Below, one piece after another: positions 43,432-53,444 of a DNA stretch of 64,000 bases (its first letter is position 1; every line of letters starts with the position of its first letter). This DNA is from Bacillus sp. JCM 19058. Its GTDB lineage: Bacteria > Bacillota > Bacilli > Bacillales_H > Bacillaceae_D. The stretch spans positions 1 through 64,000 of the forward strand of contig BAXO01000015.1 of the NCBI GenBank assembly GCA_001310555.1. Reading direction: 5' to 3'. The position numbers and the translations under genes are program-made. The notes beneath the pieces were generated by a model, which was given only the letters and a program-made list of their open reading frames with translations, had not been told where the DNA came from and did no database searches.

Positions 43432-44329
43432 ATGTATTATTTTAAGACAAATACCGATGTTCCGCTCGAATTTATTTCCGCCGGCCAGTTCGTATCGAAT
43501 AGAGAGTGGGTTCACTCGAAACGCAATTTGGATAGCTATGTCGCCATTGTCGGTGTGGATGAAACTCTTTATATAGCACAGGAAAGCGAGCAATATGAAG
43601 TAAAGCCAGGCGACGTACTGTTTTTGTTACCCAATCATGTCCATTGGGGTTATAAGCCCTGTCAGTCTGGCCTTTCTTATTATTGGTTCCATTTTTATTG
43701 TCCAAGGAATGTACAATTCATTGAGGCATCGACAATACATCGAGAAGTAAAGGAAATGCGTTCAAATCCCTACCCCCTTGAAAAAAGCAATACGGCCATT
43801 TATATTCCCGTTTACTCGACCCCAAAACATGTCGAGAGAATTCAGATCTTGTTTACACAGCTATTGGACATCTCGAGAGCCAATTACTATAACAATCGAG
43901 TGACTGATTATTTGGCCACGTTGCTGTTGATTGAGTTGTCGGAGCAGACGATTACGAATTTTTATACCTCTTTTGAAAAAAATGAATGTTGAAAAGAAGC
44001 TGGCTGCTATCTTGGAATGGATTCGTGTCCATGCTTTGGGGGACGTATCAGTAAGTTCGATTGCAAGACAGTTTAATTATAATCGCGACTATTTAACACG
44101 TTATTTTAAAAAGGAAGTTGGAATGAGCATTCAGGAATATATTCATCATCAGAAGCTGTCCAAAGCAAAGTATTTACTAACGAGTACGAATGCCAATATT
44201 AAAACAGTGGCCGATGCCGTTGGCATTCATGATGAAAAATATTTTATGCGGCTTTTTAAGAAATACGAAAAAGTGACTCCGACCGAATTCAGGAAAGCTT
44301 ACTATCGCACCCATATGAACAATAAATGA
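43432..44329 (+). CDS. AraC family transcriptional regulator, frameshifted
   Basis: About 299 residues. N-terminal cupin-like sensor (DVPLEFISAGQFVSNREW, KPGDVLFLLPNHVHWGYKPC) and two C-terminal helix-turn-helix units (VSSIARQFNYNRDYLTRYFKKEVGMS; IKTVADAVGIHDEKYFMRLFKKYEKVTPTEFR, in parts). The frame slips near 43972-43990, an A7 run between TSFEK and NVEKKLAAILEW. ATG at 43432 is preferred to the upstream GTG. It is divergent from GH127 and convergent to the permease genes, and so is the likely sugar-responsive activator of this locus. Confidence 0.87.
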
Positions 44330-44460
44330 GCGTTTTCTGCAAGCATCGGGGAATCAAGTAAAAGCTCCACGCCAAATGACTTTATCTTTTCAATGAAGCT
44401 TCAGCGACTCAAGCGAGCTTCTTTATCTATAAGAAGAGGAAGCCCGCTTGAGTCATCCAT

Positions 44461-45340
44461 TCATCCTTTTACGCCTGTAAGGGCAATCCCTTCGATAAAA
44501 TACTTTTGTGCAAAAAAGAAAATAAAAATAATCGGAGTAATCATCGTCGTCGCTGCTGCCATAAGATAACCCCATTGGGCATTGTACATGCCGCTAAACT
44601 GAGCCAAGCCAACGGCCAATGTAAACTTTTCGCGATCCTGTAAGTAGATTAATGGACCGAGAAAGTCGTTCCAGACAGCGATAAAAGTAAAGATAAATAC
44701 GACGATTAAGGCGGGCTTCGATAAGGGTAGAATAATTTTGACGAGTACGGTCAGTGGAGTCGCCCCGTCGACGTACGCGGCCTCATCAAGCTCCCTTGGG
44801 ATGGACATAAAAAAATTGGCGCAAAAGGAAAATAGCAAAAACATGTGTCCCTAGCCAGGCTGGAACGGTCAAAGGCAGGATCGTGTTAATGGCCCCAAGG
44901 TTTTGCCAAATAATAAAATGGGGAATTAAAGTGACAGCATAAGGGAGCATTAGCGCCGTTAAAATAATCCCAAAAATAAGGTTTCGTCCTGGCCACCTTA
45001 ACCTTGAGAAGCTGAAGGCTGCCAAGGAACAAGTGATCATTGTACCGCTAAGGTCCAGAATTCGATTAGTAATGTGTTGAACAAATAGCGTAAAAAAAAG
45101 GAACAGCTGTGAGTGCTTCCGGGTAATTTCGCCACAGAAACGGATTCGGAATCCATTCCGGTGGGTGTGTGAAAATTTGCCTGTGCTCATGACCGAGCTT
45201 CTGAGAAGCCAAGCGAAAGGAAACAGCATGACAGCACTGCCAGCAATGAGCAGCAAATATACGATTACGCGTCCGATTCGTTTCCTACCTTGTTTGCGAA
45301 TTGGCAGCGGTGTTGTTTCAATTTGTCTTTTCATGTTCAT
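44461..45340 (-). CDS. Carbohydrate ABC transporter permease (MalG type), frameshifted
   Basis: About 293 residues. The ATG at 45340 overlaps the stop of the upstream permease (ATGA). N-terminal helix VIVYLLLIAGSAVMLFPFAWLL, then a stretch where two or three shifts (45060-45170) scramble the first periplasmic loop, MITCSLAAFSFSRLRWPGRN, and, after a further shift near 44830, SIPRELDEAAYVDGATPLTVLVKIILPLSKP (EAA loop). It ends FAQKYFIEGIALTGVKG, the usual tail. It works with the next gene upstream and the binding protein at 46.3-47.7 kb. Confidence 0.86.
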
Positions 45341-46260
45341 GAGCCTCGCTCTCCTTCATAATAGACCCAATCCTTGGCGGTGCGAAAAATAAAAAAAACG
45401 TGAAAAACAAAATAACGAGGAAAAGTCCCCAGCCAAAGCGCTCGCATAGCCCATCTCATTTTGTTGGAAGGCCTGTCTGTATAAGTAAAAAAACATAAAA
45501 TAAGGTCGAATTGTTCGGTCCACCTCCAGTCATAATATAGGCTTCATTAAAGACTTGAAAAGTATTTATTAAAGCCATAATCATATTGAAGAAAATCACT
45601 GGTGTCATGAGCGGAATCGTAACATACGTTAATTTGTGAAGTGCGTTTCCACCGTCAACATCGATCGCTTCGTATAATTGGCGCGGCACTCCTTGCAAGC
45701 CAGCAAGAAAAATAATCATCGCGTTTCCCATTCCCCATGAGCTCATGAGAATGAGTGAAGGAACGGATGTCGACTCGCTGTACAGCCACTGCAACCCGGG
45801 CAATCCTAGCGCTTGCAGTCCAGCATTAAAAAGGCCAAAGTCCGGATTAAAGATCCACAGCCACAGCATTGCACTGGCAACGCTCGGGACGAGCACAGGT
45901 AAATAAAAAATCGTTCGTAATATAGCCAAGCCTTTTACCTTTTGATTAAGAAGAATAGCAACAAAGAAAGCAACGATCATCGTTAAAGGAACGCTGCCTA
46001 ACGTGTAATAGAAGGTGACAAACATCGATTGACGGAATAGCCGATCATCAACTAGCATCTCGCGATAATTTTGAAAGCCAACAAATTCGGTCGGGCTCCC
46101 GACACGCCAGTCGGTCAAACCGATAAAGAAAGAAAAAAATCATCGGTCCCAAATTGAGTAAAACAAAGCCGAGGATCGCCGGCAAGGCTAATAAAATTCC
46201 CCACTTTCTTTCCAGCTTTTCGACTCCGGATCCGGATGCGCGCCTCGATTTTCTCGTCAT
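45337..46260 (-). CDS. Sugar ABC transporter permease (MalF type), frameshifted
   Basis: About 308 residues. ATG at 46260 (MTRKSRRASGSGVEKLERKW) leads into the helix LLALPAILGFVLLNLGP; a shift near 46125-46132 (T6/A6 tract) joins the part starting TDWRVGSPTEFVGFQNY. EAA loop YEAIDVDGGNALHKLTYVTIPLM. The C-terminus is shifted near 45470 (after FLLIQTG to AFQQNEMGYASAL) and once more before RTAKDWVYYEGERGS, the typical end, giving a stop that overlaps the next start. The position between binding protein and second permease fits a canonical importer operon. No ATPase gene is present here; a shared MsmX-like ATPase is likely. Confidence 0.86.
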
Positions 46261-46330
46261 AATTATCCTCCTTGTAGGGCGAACCTTTCGCCCCCTAGTT
46301 ATTTACGCGGACCTCTCGCAGCTCGTGGAA

Positions 46331-47676
46331 TTATTGTTCATGACGTGGGTATCGACCCTCGAGTAGAGGCTGGACGTTTTGCTTCATCTCCTCTAAAGCT
46401 GACTCGACCTCTTGATTTCCTAACCAAACGTTCTCCAGACCGGATTCAATTTCGTTTACGATTTCTACCCAATTTTTCATTGATAGGACAGGGGAAGGCT
46501 TAGCATCCAGAGCGAAGTCGATAACAGCCTCCTTGTATTCGGGCGGATGGACGTCTTCATTTAGCCAAATATCTGTATATTCAGACTGTTCATAGTATTT
46601 TCTTTCAATAGGCATCCAGAGCCCCGATTGAAACAGTGGGACGGTCTCCGGGTTATTATGGTATAAATAAAACGTCAAGGCTTCCTCAGGTACTCAGTGC
46701 TTGAGAAAATAACTGAAGCCCCGGACTCAATACTAGCGATCGAAGTACGACCCTTCTCAAAAACGGGGGTGACCCCTACGCCGAAGTTGAGGCCATCATT
46801 GGCAAATGTGTTTATCATCCATTGGCCATCAATGACCATTGCAATACGTTTTGTTTGCAACGAGACACTGGTCGCCGGCATATCTCCTTGCTGCGTCGGT
46901 GTAGGTGCAACGTGATGAGTGTGCATTAAATCCTGAATCGCTTGCAGAACCTCTACACCCTCAGGCTCGTCTAAAATGAATTCTGTCCCATCCTCGTTAA
47001 AGAAGTCTGCACCGTTATTTATTAAGAGAGAGTGCCATGGAAAATACCAGCCGGGGATAGAGAGGCCATATTGCTGAATCGCATTCGGATCGAAGTTAGG
47101 ATCGTGGGCATTATTCCCGTTCCGGTCGATGGTCAGTGTCTTTGCAGCCTCGACCATTTCATCCCAGCTCCATGCTTCATCTGCTCGTGCAGGCGGGTGC
47201 TCGACTCCCAGCTCGGCAAAAATTTCTTTGTTGTAAAACAGCTGCATCGTTTCCACAGCCGTTGTATTCCCCGCAATTTTTCCTTCGTCAAAATAAAGAT
47301 ACGATTCGGGAATGCGCTTCGTTAATTCAGGATACAGCTCCGCGTATTCCGTCAGCTCAAGAATATGTCCATCCCTTGCCCAGCTTAATGCTTGAGCCGT
47401 ATTCAAATAAGCGACGTCAGGCAAATCATCGGCTGCCAGCAAAGTAGTCATGCGAGTCTCGTATTCATCAGGTACGTGCCTGGCGTGAACATGGATATCA
47501 GGGTGCTCTTCATTGAAGGCAGCGACCATTTCTTCAACTGCTTTTTGCTCGGAGACATCTCCCCAAAACATAAAATCGAGCTGGACGACACCTTCCATGT
47601 TTGCATCTTCACTGCTGCACGCAACTAATACGAGGAACAGCAGAGAAGGCACAAAGAACAATCGGAATGATTTCAT
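46331..47676 (-). CDS. Extracellular sugar-binding lipoprotein of the arabinoside importer, frameshifted
   Basis: About 448 residues. Signal SFRLFFVPSLLFLVLVAC with lipobox LVAC. Family 1 fold: VQLDFMFWGDVSEQKAVEEMV, AFNEEHPDIHV, LPDVAYLNTAQA, MQLFYNKEIFAELGVEHPP, YGLSIPGWYFPWHSLLINNG. The frame changes near 46685 (EYLRKP in one frame, EEALTFYLYHNNP in the next) and ends YPRHEQ at 46331. It belongs to a different subgroup from the four orphan binding proteins, lacking their YNKD-F-D..G..YP..MTW signature in full. First gene of the importer operon; an ATGAAAGCGCT half-cre lies upstream. Confidence 0.87.
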
Positions 47677-47720
47677 CGTTAATCACCCTCCTACATGGGT
47701 TTTTTTTCCAAAAACAGGTG

Positions 47721-47736
47721 GATAGAGCGCTTTCAT
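47721..47736 (-). promoter_or_regulatory. Partial cre-like element upstream of the importer operon
   Basis: On the minus strand ATGAAAGCGCTCTATC fits the first eleven positions of the cre consensus but fails in the right half. It lies about 45 bp upstream of the binding-protein start. Confidence 0.35.
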
Positions 47737-48155
47737 AATCAGCCATTTAAACGCAGGATGAACGTTCTAATGGCAGAGCAGATTGTCGACAACATCCCTA
47801 GCTCTGCTTAAAATCGTAGCACAGGAAAATGGCTAAGTAAGTAGACTCGATATTAGATTAAGTAGATGAAAACGACATGTTTCATTTGTTTGAGGATCGT
47901 ATAAAGGAGGGACGGCGGTTCTATTTATGAAGATCAAGGATTGCTCGAAGCCTCCTTGCTACAGCGGAAAGCAAATCTGACTTATGTTAAGTGTAATGGA
48001 CGCATGAATACTAGAGGAAGTAAAAAAGGGGTAGGGGAACCATTCATTAATAGGTGGTCCTTCAAGAAGAAGTAAGGCCGATCTGTGAGAATCGGCCTTA
48101 CTTACTAACAAATAATAAGCTGTCGTTAAATCTATGTTGGAGAAGTCATCTTCAA
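47737..48155. other. Intergenic region with hairpin
   Basis: About 420 bases without a gene. A perfect 12-bp inverted repeat AGTAAGGCCGAT / ATCGGCCTTACT (48071-48102, loop of 8) is a probable terminator for the small membrane protein on the minus strand. Nothing else is recognised. Confidence 0.5.
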
Positions 48156-48525
48156 TCATAAAATTTTGATAAAAATTAAATTAATTATTAAAAGAGACAA
48201 AGGAATGAATACATAGAAATATGTTGCTACCGTTTTATTTTTATAGTTCATATAGAAATTAATCATACCTAAAATGAGCACCAATATACAAAGTGGAAAG
48301 GTCCGAATGATCCAGTAACTCTCCCCAATTTTCCCTAATATGAGCGACAAAATAAAAAAACCGATTAATAAAAATAACATGACCGCATTAACTCTAGGTA
48401 AATATTTCTTTATTTTTAACGACTTTCTCTTTGATTTCTCGTTATCAAAAAAAATTAGATAGTAGGATAAAAATAAAAGCAGTTCCTAATGAGAGCACAT
48501 ATAATGGGGTGACAAACAAGGGCAT
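48156..48525 (-). CDS. Small unknown membrane protein, frameshifted
   Basis: Read from the ATG at 48525: MPLFVTPLYVLSLGTAFIFILLSNFF (in one piece a long hydrophobic segment), a shift in the T8 run near 48449-48457, then DNEKSKRKSLKIKKYLPRV and three further hydrophobic segments (LFLLIGFFILSLIL, FPLCILVLILGMINFYM, YFYVFIPLSLLIINLIFI). About 123 residues with four membrane spans and a basic cytosolic loop. No family is recognised. The start could lie further upstream, where the damaged kinase gene begins on the other strand. Confidence 0.5.
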
Positions 48526-48547
48526 TGCGATAGAGAATATAAGTAAA

Positions 48548-49694
48548 TAAGCGGATATAGCATCGGGGATGTAGATGCCCCTTATTTATGGATACCCGAA
48601 GGCAACGACATAGTAGAAGGCGGTGAAGTAGTCGAAGCAAGCGACTTGGCCACTGTTTCTCCAACTGTAAATATAAGAGGAGTCAATGCTGAGTATCAGT
48701 TTGATTACAGAGACATGACGTTTTTTTCGATTCTTTGACGACGGGGAAGAAATGGGCTCCCTTTATATCACTTCGAAAAATCAAGACTTTAATTTGAGTA
48801 ACTATGAATTGCCCTTATATATCGGAGCTATTCTGCTTGTGGTGTGCGTAATCCTTCTTGGCATTCGCCGCCATATTTTGCAGCCACTATTTGCGCTCAG
48901 CAAAGCATCCTCTCGCATTGCCAAAGAGGAGTATGCCGTTCAGATTCCACCCACTCGAATCAAAGAGATGGATCAAGTATCTCAGGCGTTCCAGTCCATG
49001 GCCTTGGACTTAAAGCGGTTAAATAAAGAACGGACTACGGTCGAAGAGGAGCGTCGCTTTTTCGTTGCGGGGTTATTTGGAAGGTTTAAAAACAGGAATC
49101 ACCAAAACAGCTGAAAAGAAAGAAAAATACTTGCAATTAAGCGTCGACAAAGCAAACCATTTAGACGAGCTCGTGTCACTGCTCTCCGATTATTCCAGGA
49201 TCGAGCAGGCGATCAGCTTACAGCATTCGGAACCGATTCACTTAATTGATTTAGCTGAAACTATTAAAGAGGAGCTGTCCTTGTTGCTCGCTGAAAAAGA
49301 AATGGAGCTTAACATTGAAGGTTCGGTTCAGTTAATAGTAAAGGGCGATTCCCTTTTACTGCGTAGAGCGTTTGAGAACTTGCTCTCAAATGGAATTCGC
49401 TATAGCCCGGCGCGAGGGGTTATGACGTTTCAAGTATCAGAGCAGTACGGCCGGGTGTATATACGCTTCGCCGATCAAGGGCCAGGCATAAAGGAAGATG
49501 AGCTTGAAAAAAATATTCAAGCCGCTTTTCGTGGGGAGCCATCGCGAAACGAGAACAGTGGTGGAATCGGGCTCGGACTGACAATTAGCAAGGTCATTAT
49601 CGAGCGACACGGAGGAATGATTACAGCTGCTAATGGGGAAAAGGGAGGAGCGGTGTTTGACATTAGTTTGCCATTAAGTAAAACGCAAAGCTAA
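48548..49694 (+). pseudogene. Sensor histidine kinase, N-terminally truncated and lacking the phosphoacceptor His box
   Basis: Two frames together give an extracellular part (DVDAPYLWIPEGNDIVEGG, SPTVNIRGVNAEYQFDYRD), a shift in the T7 run near 48720-48726, one membrane helix (LYIGAILLVVCVILLGI), a HAMP domain (QPLFALSKASSRIAKEEYA to DLKRLNKERT) and, after a break at about 49056-49066, the rest of the DHp helix (GYLEGLKTGITKTAEKKEKY, ANHLDELVSLLSDYSRIEQA) and an ATPase domain (N box NLLSNGIRYSP, G1 DQGPGI, G2 GGIGLGLTISK). Where related kinases have about a dozen residues including SHDLRTP, here FFVA runs straight into RGYLEG: the His box is absent. No N-terminal membrane helix or response-regulator gene is present. 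The remains look non-functional. Confidence 0.75.
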
Positions 49695-49815
49695 CCTTCC
49701 TCCATTAAATCTCCGCGACAAACTATTTGTATAAAAGACGGCCACTCACATTGACATGGGGAGGTCGATTTCTTTGTCTATTAAGAGGGAGTATAACATT
49801 AGGCGTGAATTGGCG

Positions 49816-49867
49816 TTTGCACTTTCGTGATATCTGTTATACTATATATATAACAGATATCACGAAA
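49816..49867 (+). promoter_or_regulatory. Promoter embedded in a 45-bp perfect palindrome
   Basis: -35-like TTTGCA (49816-49821), 16 bp, -10 TATACT (49838-49843). The -10 lies inside an inverted repeat with 19-bp perfect arms (left arm 49823-49841 TTTCGTGATATCTGTTATA, spacer CTATATA, right arm 49849-49867). This is an obvious operator for the GntR regulator encoded just downstream. Confidence 0.8.
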
Positions 49868-49881
49868 TGAGGTGTGTTGTC

Positions 49882-50277
49882 TTGCTCATAAACCTTGATT
49901 TAGAATCTGATATTCCGATTTATACGCAATTGAAAAATCAAATCATTGAAGGGATTGCTCGGAAGGCGTTACGGCCGGGGGACGACTTGCCATCAGTCCG
50001 AGGCTTAGCCTCCGATCTAGGTATTAATCTCCATACCGTTAATAAGGCGTATCAGCAGCTTAAGCGTGAGGGCTTTATTTTAATCCATCGCCAAAAGGGC
50101 GTCGTCATAAACCCGAGTGGTGTTCCTCCAGCAGATGATGAATTTAATAGACGGCTTGAGGCGACATTAAGACCGTTAGTTGCAGAAGCCGTTTGTCGGG
50201 GGATTACAGAAAACGAGTGGGCTAGGCTGAGCGCAGAGCTTTTTAACACAATTTCAAGCGTTGAGGAGGAAAAATAA
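49882..50277 (+). CDS. GntR family regulator, YtrA subfamily
   Basis: 131 residues with the TTG start at 49882 behind GAGGTG (the ATG at 49867 lies inside the operator). Winged helix PIYTQLKNQIIEGIARKAL, LPSVRGLASDLGINLHTVNKAYQQLKREG in parts, then GVVINPSG and a short dimerisation helix pair instead of a ligand domain. This is the YtrA subfamily, which usually represses its own operon of membrane-protein or ABC genes. The DUF1648 protein gene overlaps its stop codon (TAATG), so the two are co-regulated through the palindrome upstream. Confidence 0.87.
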   Translation: MLINLDLESDIPIYTQLKNQIIEGIARKALRPGDDLPSVRGLASDLGINLHTVNKAYQQLKREGFILIHRQKGVVINPSGVPPADDEFNRRLEATLRPLVAEAVCRGITENEWARLSAELFNTISSVEEEK

Positions 50278-51388
50278 TGGAATATTCCTTAATGATTGCC
50301 TTATTTTTTTATCACGTATTTACCGATCGTCGTTTTGCTCTTATTTATGCCTTTTTTTAACAAGAAAGACGGAAAGCTTTGGCGTATCGATTCCAGAGGA
50401 ACAATTCGGAAGCCATACGATTTCGAACATGCGGAGAAGCTATATGAAAGCTACTCTTCTTGTTGGAGTGGCCGCGACGATTCCATTTATCATCGTTTCT
50501 CGAATCGTTCAAGGAGAGGAGGGCTTAGCTCTCGCGCTCGTACTCGTTTTAAGCACATTTATTTTATTATCCTTTTTCGTTTATTTACATTTTCACAGGA
50601 AAATGAAGGAGCTGAAGGCGAGGGAGCAATGGCATCAGGAAAGGCCGCAACAAGTTTCAGTCGATCTAAAGTTTCGTGAGAAGAAATCGGTTATTTCAAA
50701 CGTATGGTTTATCCTCCCAATTATTATTTCGATCGGAACGGTCTTTCTGACGCTCACCAATTATCAGAGCATACCGAGCCAAATTCCGATGAAATACAAT
50801 TTCAGCGGTGAGGTGACCAATTGGGCCGATAAATCCTATCGCAGTGTCCTTGCTCTTCCGGTTGTCCAGCTTTTCATAACGCTATTATTTCTATTCATTA
50901 ATACATTAATTGCCAAAGCGAAACAGCAAATCGATTCGGCAAATCCTGAGAGATCCATTCAGCAGAGTTTGGTTTTCCGGCGCCGGTGGTCACTTTTTAC
51001 TCTTTTGACCGCAATCGCCATGGTGCTCCTATTTTTATTCATTCAGCTCTCGTTTATTTTTCCGCTTAACTTGCAGCTGCTCACTATTGTTCCACTACTG
51101 CTTACCGGCGTGGTTGTATTAGGAGCTATTTTCCTGTCATTTACGACTGGACAGGGTGGAAGCCGAGTAAAGGTTGTTTCTGGTAAGGAAAAGCAGGTAA
51201 TTAATCGTGACGACGATAAGTATTGGAAGCTTGGCCAGTTTTACTTTAACCCAAATGATCCGGCGATGTTTTTGGAGAAGCGCTTTGGTGTTGGCTGGAC
51301 GATCAATATGGCCAATCCATTGACGTGGGTCATTTTTGTTGGGATTGTTGGCGGTGCTGTCGTCCTCCCGTTATGGCTGATGAATTAA
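50277..51388 (+). CDS. DUF1648 / DUF5808 membrane protein, frameshifted
   Basis: About 370 residues, ATG overlapping the gntR stop. N-terminal helix MEYSLMIALFF, shift in the T7 run near 50306-50312, ITYLPIVVLLLFMPFFN, second shift near 50350-50365, then FGVSIPEEQFGSHTISNMRRSY and further membrane helices. The DUF1648 signature is FLTLTNYQSIPSQIPMKYNFSGEVTNWADKS (in two parts). The C-terminus (YWKLGQFYFNPNDPAMFLEKRFGVGWTINMANP, in two parts) is the DUF5808 end found in Bacillus YtrA-type operons. Polytopic, function unknown; possibly related to cell-envelope stress, judging by similar operons. Confidence 0.8.
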
Positions 51389-51484
51389 CTAGTTATGACA
51401 ATAAGACTGACCGCTTCGTCACTACGAAGGCTTCACCATAAACTACATGCAAAGCTTGACATTTCTTGCTAATCTGCATATACT

Positions 51485-51722
51485 TCTGAAAAAAAGCTAA
51501 GCGTTTAAAAAAAGGACTAGTAAAATAGCCTGTTGAGCACAGAGAAGGGCCGGGTGGTGCGAGGCTCAATCAACAGTATTTGAACCTACCTTTTTCGTCC
51601 TGTATCTGCGCCGTCAAGGTACAGCGGTCAAAAACCGTTATCATGTATGAGTGTAAAGCGTCGCTTTAAAGTAGGGTGGTACCGCCATTCCATGGTCCCT
51701 ATAATGAAGCGTCGCTTTTTTG
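51485..51722 (+). promoter_or_regulatory. T-box leader (proline) upstream of proS
   Basis: The conserved T-box sequence AGGGTGGTACCGCC is at 51673-51686. Upstream are the AGUA-type bulge (CTAGTAAAAT near 51516), the distal stem I loop GCCGGGTGGTGCGAGGC (51549-51565) and the specifier context GAA-CCT-ACC with CCT, a proline codon, at 51585-51587. The copies of AAAGCGTCGCTTT at 51655-51667 and near 51708-51719 can pair as the terminator, followed by T6. Uncharged tRNA-Pro would switch on proS. Confidence 0.88.
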
Positions 51723-51753
51723 TATGCCAAAATAACGAAGGAGCTGTTGCGAA

Positions 51754-53183
51754 ATGGTGAAAGGGTTTGTCGAGCGCATTACGAACATGGAGGATGACTT
51801 TGCAAAGTGGTATACCGATGTAGTGAAGCAAGCGGAATTAATCGATTATTCGAGTGTAAGGGGCTCAATGATTATTCGTCCCTACGGCTATGCAATCTGG
51901 GAAAATATTAAAGACGTGCTCGACAGAAAAATTAAAGAAACAGGGCACGAGAATGTCTACATGCCCTTACTCATTCCCGAGAGCTTGCTCCAAAAGGAGA
52001 AGGATCATATTGCCGGTTTTGCGCCTGAGGTTGCCTGGGTAACGCATGGCGGCGAAGAGGAGCTGACAGAGCGTTTATGCATCAGACCAACATCAGAGGT
52101 ACTTTTCGGAGAACATTACAAACAGGTTATTCGCTCTTATCGAGACTTGCCGAAGCTCTACAATCAATGGTCAAACGTTGTTCGTTGGGAGAAAACGACG
52201 CGTCCTTTTTTGCGAACGCTTGAATTTCTATGGCAGGAAGGACACACATGCCATGAAACGAAGGAGGAGGCTCATGAAGAAACGCTTCGAATGCTTAATA
52301 TCTATGCGGAAATATGTGAAGACATCTTGGCGATTCCCGTCGTGAAAGGGAAAAAGACAGACAAAGAAAAATTTGCCGGTGCGGACTATACGTATACGAT
52401 TGAAAGCTTGATGCACGACGGGAAGGCGTTGCAGTCAGCCACCTCTCACCATCTTGGTAATGGCTTTGCCAAAGTGTTTGGCATTCAGTTTACTAATCGT
52501 GAAGGAACGCTTGAATATGTACAGCAAACCTCTTGGGGGTTCACGACTCGGATTATCGGTGCGCTGATCATGGTTCATGGTGACAACCGCGGTCTTGTGC
52601 TTCCGCCTAAAATAGCACCGACTCAGCTTCTGATCGTTCCGATTGCTCAGCAAAAGGAGGGTGTACTCGACGCTGCCTATCGGTTAAAGGAGAGCCTTGA
52701 GCAAAACGTACGCGTCAAGCTTGATACGAGTGACAAACAGCCTGGCTGGAAGTTTAACGAATCCGAAATGAAGGGCATTCCTCTCCGGCTTGAGATAGGA
52801 CCGCGCGATCTCGAGCAAAATCAAGTCATTTTAGTCAGACGTGATACGGGCGAAAAGCGGCCTGTATCAATAAATGAGGTCTGCCTGGCAGTAGAGCATT
52901 TGCTTGCGGACATCCAAAGCAGCTTGTATATGAAAGCAAAGTCACACCTTAATGCTAATATCCGTGTAGCTCTTACATTTTCAGAGCTGAAGGCAACGCT
53001 TGATGAGCATGGCGGTTTTGCAAAGGCAATGTGGTGTGGTCGGGGCGACTGTGAGGAACAAGTAAAAGAAGAGATCGGAGCAACCTCCGCTGTATACCGT
53101 TTGATGATGAGGCTGTAGGAGACCGATGTGTCTGTTGTGGAGAACTAGCAGAGCAGCTCGTGTATTGGGCAAAGGCGTATTAA
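51754..53183 (+). CDS. proS: Prolyl-tRNA synthetase, short (type 3) form, frameshifted near the end
   Basis: About 476 residues, charges tRNA-Pro with proline. Class II motifs: [17 protein letters not shown] (motif 1), [38 protein letters not shown] in parts with [16 protein letters not shown] (motif 2) and the motif 3 region [22 protein letters not shown] in parts. The anticodon domain follows ([10 protein letters not shown]), then the archaeal/eukaryotic-type C-terminal zinc-binding domain. The frame is lost near 53085-53092 (GATS), and the correct end is [23 protein letters not shown] and VYWAKAY, stop at 53181-53183; CVCC supplies two of the zinc cysteines. This type without the bacterial editing insert occurs in many Bacilli beside or instead of the long form. 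Confidence 0.93.
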
Positions 53184-53444
53184 CAGGAGGCGAGAGACGA
53201 CTTTCTGCCTGTTTTCAAAGCTGGATCTGCATGATGACAGAGGTACCTCGTCACTAATCGTCCTCCTTCTGCCAACGCAGCCGAATGCCCGTTGTGATGA
53301 GATCCGGACAGCGAGGCCTCATCTTAAAAAAAGGGTGTAGGTCGGAGATGAAGCATTATCGGCATTCAAGGTTGCGGCGCTCTCTTTTATATTTAGGTAT
53401 GATTTTAGCCTTCTAAGCAAATTACGGGTGACTCTCCCAACGTT

